6,057 bases of DNA from an uncultured Gammaproteobacteria bacterium (GTDB lineage: Bacteria; Pseudomonadota; Gammaproteobacteria; Ga0077536). Below the pieces are notes generated by a model. The model was not told where the DNA came from and made no database searches. It saw only the letters and a list, made by a program, of their open reading frames with translations. This document shows, piece by piece, positions 1 to 5,356 of the stretch. The stretch's first letter is position 1. Each line of letters starts with the position of its first letter. Both the position numbers and the translations under genes were made by a program. The stretch lies in contig CAIPNE010000618.1 of assembly GCA_903866355.1 (NCBI GenBank), positions 1 to 6,057 on the forward strand, given 5' to 3'.

Positions 1-562
1 ATTCGAGGTTATTGAGCAAGGCAATGCGCGGCCGGTAATGGACGAATTTCGAACGTTTGTCGAAAAACGCGGTGTCATATTCGTCCGCCTCGATGACAAA
101 GTACTCGCCGGTACCCAAACGCGCAGGGGTGGGGAAATTGTGTGCGATGCCCCCGATGAGGTATCCGGGATTCAGGCCCGCACACTCCAGCAGCCAGGCA
201 ATTAAGCTTGCCGTAGTTGTTTTGCCGTGAGTGCCCGCCACCGCGATGACCCGCCGCTGGCTCAGCACGTGTTCTGCGACCCACTGCGCGCCCGAGATAT
301 AGGGCAGACCAGCGTCCAGTACGGCTTCCACCAACGGATTACCCCGGCTCAGCGCGTTTCCGACGACCACCAAATCTGGGCGGGGCTGGAGCGCTGCCGT
401 GCTCCAGCCTTCCTGCACTGGAATGCCGGTGGCGCGTAGAAAATCGCTCATTGGGGGATAGACATGGCTGTCGGCCCCGCTGACCTCGTGTCCCAGTTCG
501 CGCGCCAGTTGCGCAACGCCGGCCATGAAGGTGCCGCAGATCCCCAAGATATGAATGCGCAC
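1..562 (-). CDS. mpl: Mpl, UDP-MurNAc : L-Ala-gamma-D-Glu-meso-DAP ligase (N-terminal part, cut by window edge)
   Basis: This cytoplasmic Mur-type ligase re-attaches the recycled murein tripeptide L-Ala-gamma-D-Glu-meso-DAP to UDP-MurNAc using ATP, feeding peptidoglycan recycling. The frame begins at a GTG (560-562), giving VRIHILGICGTFMAG, which is the typical Mpl N-terminus. A GGAG at 572-575 lies 9 nt upstream of it. The 187 residues present cover the Rossmann-like N-terminal domain (about 1-105) and the start of the central ATPase domain. The P-loop AVAGTHGKTTT is at about 107-117, and the Mpl-specific stretch EADEYDTAFFDKRSKF is at about 158-173. That stretch distinguishes it from MurC. 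The rest of the protein (about 450 residues in total for the family) lies beyond base 1. It follows ispG on the same strand after 57 bp with no visible terminator, so co-transcription with ispG is plausible. It has no start-to-stop ATG frame in the window, so it is easily missed. Confidence 0.95.
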   Translation of the reverse strand, partial: MRIHILGICGTFMAGVAQLARELGHEVSGADSHVYPPMSDFLRATGIPVQEGWSTAALQPRPDLVVVGNALSRGNPLVEAVLDAGLPYISGAQWVAEHVLSQRRVIAVAGTHGKTTTASLIAWLLECAGLNPGYLIGGIAHNFPTPARLGTGEYFVIEADEYDTAFFDKRSKFVHYRPRIALLNNLE

Positions 563-571
563 TATGTGGGG

Positions 572-575
572 CTCC
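572..575 (-). promoter_or_regulatory. Ribosome binding site setting the GTG start of mpl
   Basis: On the minus strand, GGAG lies 9 nt before the GTG codon at 562-560. It supports this non-ATG start, which also matches the conserved N-terminus of the Mpl family (M/V-RIHILGICGTFM). Confidence 0.55.
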
Positions 576-619
576 GTGGCGCCGGGTTGGGTGGCAGCAA
601 AGTACTGGAGACGAGCGTG

Positions 620-1870
620 TTAGGAGGTGGCGTGGGACACCGCCGCATGCCCGTAATGAGTCACGATGTAGTTGTCTAAAATCTGCTTAAATTCTCCGGC
701 GATGTTGTCCCCTCGCAGGATCGTGAATTTCTCGCCATCCACGAATACCGGTGCGGCGGGCGTTTCACCGCTGCCGGGCAAACTGATGCCAATATTGGCG
801 TGCTTACTCTCGCCGGGCCCGTTCACGACGCAGCCCATCACCGCCAACGTCATTTCTTCAACCCCAGGGTAGATGGATTTCCAGATTGGCATTTGGGTTC
901 TGACGTAGGCTTGGATGTCCTGAGCCAGTTCCTGAAAAACGGTGCTAGTGGTGCGGCCGCAGCCTGGGCAGGCTGTTACTAGCGGGGTGAACGCGCGCAA
1001 GCCCATGGTTTGTAGGATTTCTTGGGCAACCACTACCTCGTTAGTGCGATCGCCGCCTGGCTCCGGTGTGAGCGACACCCGGATGGTGTCGCCAATCCCT
1101 TGCTGCAACAGGATGCTCATGGCTGCGGTGGAGGCCACGATTCCCTTGGAGCCCATGCCGGCTTCCGTTAGCCCCAAGTGCAAGGCGTAGTCGCAGCGGC
1201 GGGACAGCTCGGTGTACACCGAGATGAGGTCTTGTACGCCGCTGACCTTACAACTCAGCACAATGCGATCGCGCGCCATGCCCAGTTCTTCTGCACGCGC
1301 GGCGCTCAACAGTGCGGACTGGATTAACGCCTCACGGGTAATTTCGGCGGCGGAGCGTGGGTTCGTCGAGCGCGCGTTCTCGTCCATCATCGAGACGACC
1401 AGAGACTCATCCAAACTGCCCCAGTTAACACCAATGCGAACCGGCTTTTGGTATTTCAGCGCGACTTCGATCATGGTGGAAAATTGGCCGTCGCGTTTGC
1501 GTCCAAAGCCGACATTGCCCGGGTTAATGCGATATTTATCGAGCGCTTGCGCGCAGTCCGGATACTTGGTGAGCAGCTGGTGGCCGTTGTAGTGGAAATC
1601 TCCAATCAACGGCACGCGGCAACCTAGCAAATCGAGCATCTGGCGGATCCGTCCGACCTGCGCGGCGGCCGCCTCGGTGTCGACGGTAATCCGGACGAGT
1701 TCCGAACCGGCTGCCGCGAGTTGCTGCACCTGCTTGGCAGTCGCCGCGGCATCTGCGGTGTCGGTGTTGGTCATGGATTGCACAACGATCGGATGGTCGC
1801 CGCCGATAGTGATCGGCCCAACGCGGACCCCGACGCTGCGATGTCGTGCGTAATTCGGTAAGTCAATCAT
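620..1870 (-). CDS. ispG: IspG/GcpE, 4-hydroxy-3-methylbut-2-enyl diphosphate synthase
   Basis: IspG is a cytoplasmic [4Fe-4S] enzyme of the MEP pathway. It reductively converts 2-C-methyl-D-erythritol 2,4-cyclodiphosphate to HMBPP, the isoprenoid precursor. The 416-residue product has an N-terminal TIM-barrel part with IVVQSMTNTDTAD at about 28-40 and RINPGNVGFG at about 114-123. The C-terminal Fe-S part carries CPGC (Cys301, Cys304) and GCVVNGPGE (Cys347, Glu354), the expected three cysteines and one glutamate of the cluster site. It is longer than the 372-residue E. coli enzyme. The extra length includes stretches around 121-130 and 157-172, as in beta-proteobacterial and xanthomonad homologues. 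The ATG at 1868-1870 gives the expected N-terminus but has only a poor Shine-Dalgarno sequence. It lies 99 bp downstream of the response-regulator gene and 57 bp upstream of mpl, all on the same strand. Confidence 0.97.
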   Translation of the reverse strand: MIDLPNYARHRSVGVRVGPITIGGDHPIVVQSMTNTDTADAAATAKQVQQLAAAGSELVRITVDTEAAAAQVGRIRQMLDLLGCRVPLIGDFHYNGHQLLTKYPDCAQALDKYRINPGNVGFGRKRDGQFSTMIEVALKYQKPVRIGVNWGSLDESLVVSMMDENARSTNPRSAAEITREALIQSALLSAARAEELGMARDRIVLSCKVSGVQDLISVYTELSRRCDYALHLGLTEAGMGSKGIVASTAAMSILLQQGIGDTIRVSLTPEPGGDRTNEVVVAQEILQTMGLRAFTPLVTACPGCGRTTSTVFQELAQDIQAYVRTQMPIWKSIYPGVEEMTLAVMGCVVNGPGESKHANIGISLPGSGETPAAPVFVDGEKFTILRGDNIAGEFKQILDNYIVTHYGHAAVSHATS

Positions 1871-1914
1871 AGTGCTGGGTGGTACTCAAAGTCGCAAAAA
1901 AGAATGATGTGCCA

Positions 1915-1944
1915 ATAGTAACCGAGGCCAGTGACGCACGCCAA
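1915..1944 (-). promoter_or_regulatory. Candidate sigma70 promoter for ispG
   Basis: On the minus strand, TTGGCG (1944-1939) and TACTAT (1920-1915) are separated by 18 bp. Each matches the -35 and -10 consensus at 4 of 6 positions. Transcription would start near 1908, leaving a leader of roughly 38 nt before the ispG ATG. The match is modest, and read-through from the upstream response-regulator gene is the alternative. The -35 element sits inside the inverted repeat at 1935-1952. Confidence 0.25.
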
Positions 1945-1952
1945 AGCGTGCG
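1935..1952. repeat. Perfect 7-bp inverted repeat (hairpin) between response regulator gene and ispG
   Basis: CGCACGC (1935-1941) and GCGTGCG (1946-1952) are perfect reverse complements around a 4-nt loop. The repeat begins 17 bp past the response-regulator stop codon when read on the minus strand. There is no T-run directly after it on that strand, so a classical intrinsic terminator is unlikely. It overlaps the candidate ispG -35 element. It could be an operator, an RNA stem or chance in GC-rich DNA. Confidence 0.4.
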
Positions 1953-1969
1953 GTGGTGACGCCGTTGCC

Positions 1970-2662
1970 CTAGGCGTCGGAGACACGTTCGAGCCGGTAA
2001 CCATGCAGGTAGATGGCAGAAATCCGCCAGCCATGTTCTGGTAATAAGCCCAGTTTTACCCTGAGTCTGCTGATGTGGGTGTCCACGGTGCGACTGCTAT
2101 GGCCGGGGTTGCGGCCCCAGACAATTTCCAAAAGCTTCGCACGGGAGACGATTCTGCCGATATTTCTGAGAAAGAAACTGGCGAGCGCGAATTCCCGGTG
2201 CGTCATCTCGATTTTCTCACCGTCTTTGGACAGTTCACGGGTGGTGAGGTCAATGCGAAACGTGTCTACAGCAATTGTTATCGGCTCTGCTTCAGGGGTG
2301 GGCGCACGCCGGGCGACAGCACTCAGGCGGGCCAATAGTTCGCGTTGTTTGGCGGGCTTCAAAATGTAATCGTCAGCCCCGAGTTCTAAGGCCCGCACGA
2401 TGTCGTCTTCGTCATCGCGGGCGGTCAGAAACATCACCGGAATTCGCCACGCAAGATTGGCGCGTACCCAACCGAGCACCTCGTAGCCATCCGTGTCGGG
2501 CACCATCCAATCGAGGATCAGGGTATCGAAGCTGTCTAGCGTAATACCCTCCAAGAAAGCCTTGCCGGTATCAAAAACGTCGCAAATGTGCCCCGCTGCG
2601 ACCAACCAGTGGCGAAACAGTTCGGCCTGATCGGGATCGTCTTCGAGCAACGCTATTCTCAT
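1970..2662 (-). CDS. OmpR/PhoB-type response regulator (orphan), transcription factor
   Basis: This is a two-component response regulator that should bind DNA when phosphorylated; its target is unknown. Counted from the ATG at 2660-2662 the protein has 230 residues. The receiver domain (about 1-120) has the acidic pair Asp8/Asp9, phospho-acceptor Asp51 in LILDWMVPD, switch Thr80 in FLTA and Lys102 in ILKP. The C-terminal winged-helix domain (about 128-228) has MTHREFAL and the recognition-helix stretch SRTVDTHISRLRVKLG. The wing end, ISAIYLHGYRLE, departs from the common TVRGVGYRL. An upstream ATG at 2707 would add 15 residues with no counterpart in the family. The strong GAGGGGG just before 2662 decides for the shorter form. 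No histidine kinase lies next to it in this window. It is divergent to msrB. The family assignment is firm, but the regulon and signal cannot be read from the sequence. Confidence 0.93.
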   Translation of the reverse strand: MRIALLEDDPDQAELFRHWLVAAGHICDVFDTGKAFLEGITLDSFDTLILDWMVPDTDGYEVLGWVRANLAWRIPVMFLTARDDEDDIVRALELGADDYILKPAKQRELLARLSAVARRAPTPEAEPITIAVDTFRIDLTTRELSKDGEKIEMTHREFALASFFLRNIGRIVSRAKLLEIVWGRNPGHSSRTVDTHISRLRVKLGLLPEHGWRISAIYLHGYRLERVSDA

Positions 2663-2667
2663 TTTCG

Positions 2668-2674
2668 CCCCCTC
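2668..2674 (-). promoter_or_regulatory. Strong ribosome binding site deciding the response-regulator start
   Basis: GAGGGGG on the minus strand (2674-2668) precedes ATG 2662-2660, with 8 nt between its GAGG core and the start codon. This is a good Shine-Dalgarno sequence. It places translation at MRIALLEDD, the canonical receiver-domain N-terminus, instead of the ATG 45 nt further upstream. Confidence 0.7.
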
Positions 2675-2721
2675 AGGCCTGCGTTTAATGTGGTGACCAG
2701 CCCCCACCCTGATCTCTCATG

Positions 2722-2751
2722 ACTATAATACTTAGCGATGACAGCCACCAA
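2722..2751 (-). promoter_or_regulatory. Candidate promoter of the response-regulator gene
   Basis: On the minus strand, TTGGTG (2751-2746) and TATAGT (2727-2722) are 18 bp apart. The -10 matches consensus at 5 of 6 positions, the -35 at 3 of 6. Transcription would start around 2715, leaving a leader of about 53 nt to the ATG at 2662. It overlaps the plus-strand TATAAT at 2724-2729, so the two divergent genes may compete for polymerase here. Confidence 0.35.
2724..2729 (+). promoter_or_regulatory. Perfect -10 hexamer TATAAT, candidate msrB-tusA promoter
   Basis: TATAAT at 2724-2729 is a perfect -10 match on the plus strand. No recognisable -35 lies 16-18 bp upstream, where the sequence is C-rich (about 2700-2707). 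If used, it would need an activator or extended contacts, and it would give a leader of about 105 nt before the msrB ATG at 2842. No better plus-strand promoter is visible between here and msrB. Confidence 0.3.
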
Positions 2752-2841
2752 GACAACCGGTCAGCATTGCGGATCTTGGTGTGGGTAGAGATCACCCCTC
2801 CCACCTCGTTACTAGATTTTTTTCACAGGAGTGCCTAAACG

Positions 2842-3240
2842 ATGGCCAAGATTGAAAAAACTGCCGCCGAATGGCGCGCGCAGCTTACCCCAGAGCAGTA
2901 TGCGGTGTGTCGCGAGCACGGCACCGAACGTCCCTATGCGGGTGCTCTGACCGATTGCAAAACCGAAGGCCAGTACCTCTGTGTGTGCTGCGGGTCGCCA
3001 TTATTTGATTCTGCGTCGAAGTACGACTCAGGTTCGGGCTGGCCCAGTTTCTGGGATGCTGCCGTGCCTGAGAACGTCGCCGCGGTGTCTGACCGTAGTC
3101 TCGGAATGCTCCGTACCGAAGTGTTGTGCGCCCAGTGCGATGCCCATTTGGGCCATGTGTTTCCCGATGGGCCAGCGCCGACCGGGCAGCGTTATTGTAT
3201 TAATTCGGTGGCGCTGACGCTTAAACCGCGCAGCAAATGA
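2842..3240 (+). CDS. msrB: MsrB, peptide methionine-(R)-S-oxide reductase
   Basis: MsrB reduces the R-epimer of methionine sulfoxide in oxidised proteins, usually with thioredoxin as reductant. The 132-residue product (E. coli 137) is a single SelR domain. It shows the four zinc cysteines in two CxxC pairs (Cys47/Cys50 and Cys96/Cys99). It also has the motifs SGSGWPSFW at about 63-71 and HLGHVFPDGP at about 102-111, and the catalytic Cys119 in RYCINS. No signal peptide is visible, so it is cytoplasmic. The resolving-cysteine position, SGCGWPSF in E. coli, is Ser65 here, while Cys23 and Cys39 are extra cysteines that might take over recycling. An AGGAG (2827-2831) lies 10 nt before the ATG. 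Its TGA overlaps the ATG of the TusA-like gene (ATGA, 3237-3240). It is divergent to the response regulator. Confidence 0.97.
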   Translation: MAKIEKTAAEWRAQLTPEQYAVCREHGTERPYAGALTDCKTEGQYLCVCCGSPLFDSASKYDSGSGWPSFWDAAVPENVAAVSDRSLGMLRTEVLCAQCDAHLGHVFPDGPAPTGQRYCINSVALTLKPRSK

Positions 3241-3485
3241 GCGAAGCAGCTAACGCTAGCACGCTCGACGTTCGGGGCCTTAACTGCCCGCTGCCACTGT
3301 TAAAAACTAAAAAAGCGTTGCTGAGTTTGCCCGTGGGCGGCTTGCTGACGGTACTCACCACCGATACCGACAGCGTCCCGGATTTACGGGCCTTCGCGCA
3401 GAGCGCCGGTTATGCGGTGGCGGTGACCGGGCCGGAGGAGGGCGTGTATCGGGTGGCCATTGCTCGCACCGAGGGTCCGGCCTAA
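3237..3485 (+). CDS. TusA/SirA-family sulfur-carrier protein
   Basis: This 82-residue protein belongs to the TusA (SirA/YeeD) family of small cytoplasmic proteins that carry persulfide sulfur on a conserved cysteine. The family signature LDVRGLNCPLPLLKTKKAL is at residues 10-28, with the CPxP motif Cys17-Pro-Leu-Pro20. The rest fits the beta-alpha-beta-alpha-beta-beta fold, for example LLTVLTTDTDSVPDLRAFA at about 36-54. Its start codon overlaps the msrB stop as ATGA and has no clear Shine-Dalgarno sequence of its own, so translation is probably coupled to msrB. Whether it is the tRNA-thiolation TusA or one of the many paralogues (YeeD/YedF-like, sulfur oxidation) cannot be decided here, so I give no symbol. 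A sulfur partner of MsrB would be an inference from the coupling only. Confidence 0.9.
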   Translation: MSEAANASTLDVRGLNCPLPLLKTKKALLSLPVGGLLTVLTTDTDSVPDLRAFAQSAGYAVAVTGPEEGVYRVAIARTEGPA

Positions 3486-3502
3486 GTGCTGGCCGGCTTA
3501 GG
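3477..3502. terminator. Hairpin between convergent tusA-like gene and dcd, possible bidirectional terminator
   Basis: Two alternative stems share this 26-bp stretch. One is CCGGCC (3477-3482) with GGCCGG (3491-3496), loop 8 nt. The other is CCTAAG (3481-3486) with CTTAGG (3497-3502), loop 10 nt. They cover the stop codons of the two convergent genes (3483-3485 on plus, 3500-3498 on minus), which lie only 12 bp apart. Neither strand has a following T-run, so efficient intrinsic termination is uncertain. Confidence 0.35.
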
Positions 3503-4064
3503 TTCGGGGCAAGGTGACACCGCGTTGCCCCTGGTACTTTCCATTGCGGTCCCGATAAGACACTTCACAGGGCTGATCAGACTCCAGAAATAACACCTGC
3601 GCGACGCCTTCGTTAGCGTAAATTTTGGCCGGCAATGGCGTGGTGTTGGAAAATTCCAGAGTCACGTGGCCTTCCCATTCGGGCTCCAGCGGCGTGACGT
3701 TCACAATGATGCCGCAGCGAGCGTAAGTGGATTTACCCAAGCAGATGGTGAGGATATTGCGGGGAATCCTGAAGTATTCGATCGTGCGCGCCAGCGCGAA
3801 AGAATTCGGCGGAATGATGCAAACGTCCCCAGCAATATCGACGAAGCTGGCCGGATCGAAGGCCTTGGGATCGACTATCGCTGAATAAACGTTGGTAAAA
3901 ACCTTGAATTCCGGCGCACAACGCAGGTCATAGCCGTAGCTGGATGTTCCGTAGGAAATCACCCGACGACCCGCGACTTCCCGGACTTGTCCGGGCTCAA
4001 AGGGGTCAATTAGGCCGTGTTGTTCGGCCATGTGTCTAATCCAACTGTCCGCCTTGATCGGCAT
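3498..4064 (-). CDS. dcd: Dcd, dCTP deaminase
   Basis: Dcd deaminates dCTP to dUTP in the cytoplasm, the main route to dTMP precursors in many proteobacteria. The full-length 188-residue protein matches the beta-proteobacterial type from end to end. Conserved stretches include SYGTSSYGYDLRC at 37-49, PPNSFALARTIEYF at 85-98, CLGKSTYARCGI at 108-119 and the catalytic region VTLEF with Glu137 (equivalent to E. coli Glu138). The C-terminus is KYQGQRGVTLP. A strong GGAGG (4074-4078) stands 9 nt before the ATG at 4062-4064. It lies 29 bp downstream of mrp on the same strand, very likely one transcript. The mrp-dcd order with metG divergent is a recurrent arrangement in beta/gamma-proteobacteria. 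It converges on the tusA-like gene. A monofunctional deaminase is assumed from the length and type. Confidence 0.97.
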   Translation of the reverse strand: MPIKADSWIRHMAEQHGLIDPFEPGQVREVAGRRVISYGTSSYGYDLRCAPEFKVFTNVYSAIVDPKAFDPASFVDIAGDVCIIPPNSFALARTIEYFRIPRNILTICLGKSTYARCGIIVNVTPLEPEWEGHVTLEFSNTTPLPAKIYANEGVAQVLFLESDQPCEVSYRDRNGKYQGQRGVTLPRT

Positions 4065-4093
4065 AGCGCAAGCCCTCCCTAAAACGCGGTCTA

Positions 4094-5182
4094 TCAGCTG
4101 TTTTGGATGACGATATTGGGGAAGCGACCCGAGTAATCCTTCGCCCGCAGCGCTAATTTAGCTGCTACTCGTCTGGCAATTTTTCGGTAGATTTCCGTGG
4201 AAGGCGCGTCCGGGTGAGTGACCACGGTCGGTTTGCCGGCATCCACGCCCTCACGAATCTTGATGTCGAGAGGCAGTTCGCCCAACAGGTCAACACCGTA
4301 TTGCTTGGCCATCAGTGCGCCGCCACCGCTACCAAAAATATGCTCGATATTGCCGCAGTTGCTGCAGGTGTGCAGGCTCATGTTCTCGACGATGCCAAGC
4401 ACCGGGACGTCTACTTTCTCAAACATCTTCAGCCCTTTGCGGGCGTCCAGCAAGGCAATGTCTTGAGGAGTCGTGACGATAACCGCGCCACTGACCGGCA
4501 CTCGTTGGCAGAGCGTGAGCTGGATGTCGCCGGTGCCCGGCGGAAGGTCGATGACGAGATAATCGAGGTCGTGCCAGTTGGTTTCGCGCAGCAGTTGTTC
4601 GAGCGCGCTGGTGGCCATGGGTCCACGCCAAATCATGGGGGTGTCTTCTTCCACCAGATGCCCAATGGAAATGGACTGGATGCCGTGGCTGACTTTGGGC
4701 TCCATGGATTTGCCGTCGCGGGACTCGGGACGCCCGGCTGCGCCCAGCATTCGCGGTTGGCTGGGGCCATAAATGTCGGCATCCAGCAGCCCTACCGTGG
4801 CGCCCTCGTCGCGCAGTGCGAGCGCCAAGTTGACGGCGGTCGTCGATTTGCCCACGCCACCCTTACCCGAAGCCACGGCGATCGTATTGCGCACGCCCTT
4901 GAGCGGTGAGACGCCTTTTTGGACCGCGCGCGAGACGATTTTGCTACTCAGGTTGATGCTCAAGGCGACCCCGCCTAAGAGCGGCGTGACGGCGGCAGTG
5001 AGGTGGGCTACGAGTTCCGCACCGTAGCGTGCTACAGGAAACCCCGCCTCGATATCGAGGGTGACGCCGGTGTCGGCGATTTGGATCGATTTAACCATGC
5101 CGGCGCTGACCACGTCAGTTGCCAAATAAGGGTCAATCCAAGTTTTGAGGGCCTGTTCAATGTCGGCTTGAGTAGGATGCAT
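4094..5182 (-). CDS. apbC: Mrp/ApbC, P-loop ATPase iron-sulfur cluster carrier
   Basis: This Mrp-family protein is a cytoplasmic Fe-S cluster carrier that loads clusters onto apo-enzymes and uses ATP. From the ATG at 5180-5182 it has 362 residues, close to the family norm (E. coli 369). An N-terminal MIP18/DUF59 domain (about 1-80) precedes the ATPase domain. The deviant Walker A is ASGKGGVGKSTT (104-115, Lys107 and Lys112). GLLDADIYGP is at 131-140 and IDLPPGTGD at 211-219. The cluster-binding pair is Cys273/Cys276 in CSNC. The C-terminus FPNIVIQNS resembles beta-proteobacterial homologues. An open frame continues up to ATG 5227, adding 15 residues not seen in the family; AGGA at 5193-5196 favours 5182. 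It precedes dcd by 29 bp and is divergent to metG. IspG in the same window is a plausible kind of client, but nothing here shows that link. Confidence 0.96.
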   Translation of the reverse strand: MHPTQADIEQALKTWIDPYLATDVVSAGMVKSIQIADTGVTLDIEAGFPVARYGAELVAHLTAAVTPLLGGVALSINLSSKIVSRAVQKGVSPLKGVRNTIAVASGKGGVGKSTTAVNLALALRDEGATVGLLDADIYGPSQPRMLGAAGRPESRDGKSMEPKVSHGIQSISIGHLVEEDTPMIWRGPMATSALEQLLRETNWHDLDYLVIDLPPGTGDIQLTLCQRVPVSGAVIVTTPQDIALLDARKGLKMFEKVDVPVLGIVENMSLHTCSNCGNIEHIFGSGGGALMAKQYGVDLLGELPLDIKIREGVDAGKPTVVTHPDAPSTEIYRKIARRVAAKLALRAKDYSGRFPNIVIQNS

Positions 5183-5356
5183 GGTCAGAATTTCCTGAGA
5201 ACGAACTAGCCTCTGAGTGTACAACACGCGGGGCTGGTTCCTGCCATGACAGCCTGCGGCCGAGGTGCTACCTTTGCCTCCCCCGGCGGCGCTGGCTAAT
5301 TCTGCCTGCGCGCTACGCTCAACCCCGCGCCGCGAATTTCAGGCCGACTAATCACC
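5183..5356. other. Divergent intergenic region mrp/apbC - metG
   Basis: This 174-bp GC-rich spacer should hold the promoters of both mrp (minus) and metG (plus). I see no convincing pair of -35/-10 boxes. The best plus-strand attempt, TTGCCT (5274-5279) with GCTAAT (5295-5300), has a spacer of only 15 bp. There is no small gene, clear T-box-like or riboswitch fold, or strong repeat. Confidence 0.5.
5193..5196 (-). promoter_or_regulatory. Ribosome binding site supporting the mrp/apbC start at 5182
   Basis: AGGA on the minus strand (5196-5193) lies 10 nt before ATG 5182-5180. With MHPTQADIEQAL as a typical Mrp N-terminus, it argues for the 362-residue product over the 377-residue frame that starts at 5227. 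Confidence 0.5.

Noticed and set aside
75..284. Minus-strand frame within mpl, and plus-strand frames at 227-439 and 464-679
   Set aside because: All overlap the Mpl frame that starts at GTG 562, which carries the P-loop and Mpl-specific motifs; these are other-frame shadows.
1212..1592. 126-residue plus-strand open frame opposite ispG
   Set aside because: It is antisense to the conserved ispG coding sequence, with no ribosome binding site or family resemblance.
2778..2823. Possible attenuator/terminator in the msrB leader: short stem (2778-2805) and seven T's (2817-2823)
   Set aside because: The stem is two 4-bp helices interrupted by an asymmetric internal loop, and the T-run starts 11 nt after it, so it does not fit an intrinsic terminator.
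4214..4909. 231-residue plus-strand open frame opposite mrp/apbC
   Set aside because: It lies wholly antisense to a clearly real gene, has a low-complexity composition and no recognisable domain. Such frames are common opposite GC-rich genes.
5227..5329. 7-bp inverted repeat CGCGGGG / CCCCGCG in the mrp-metG spacer
   Set aside because: The arms are 89 bp apart and made only of G and C in a GC-rich region, so chance is the simplest explanation.
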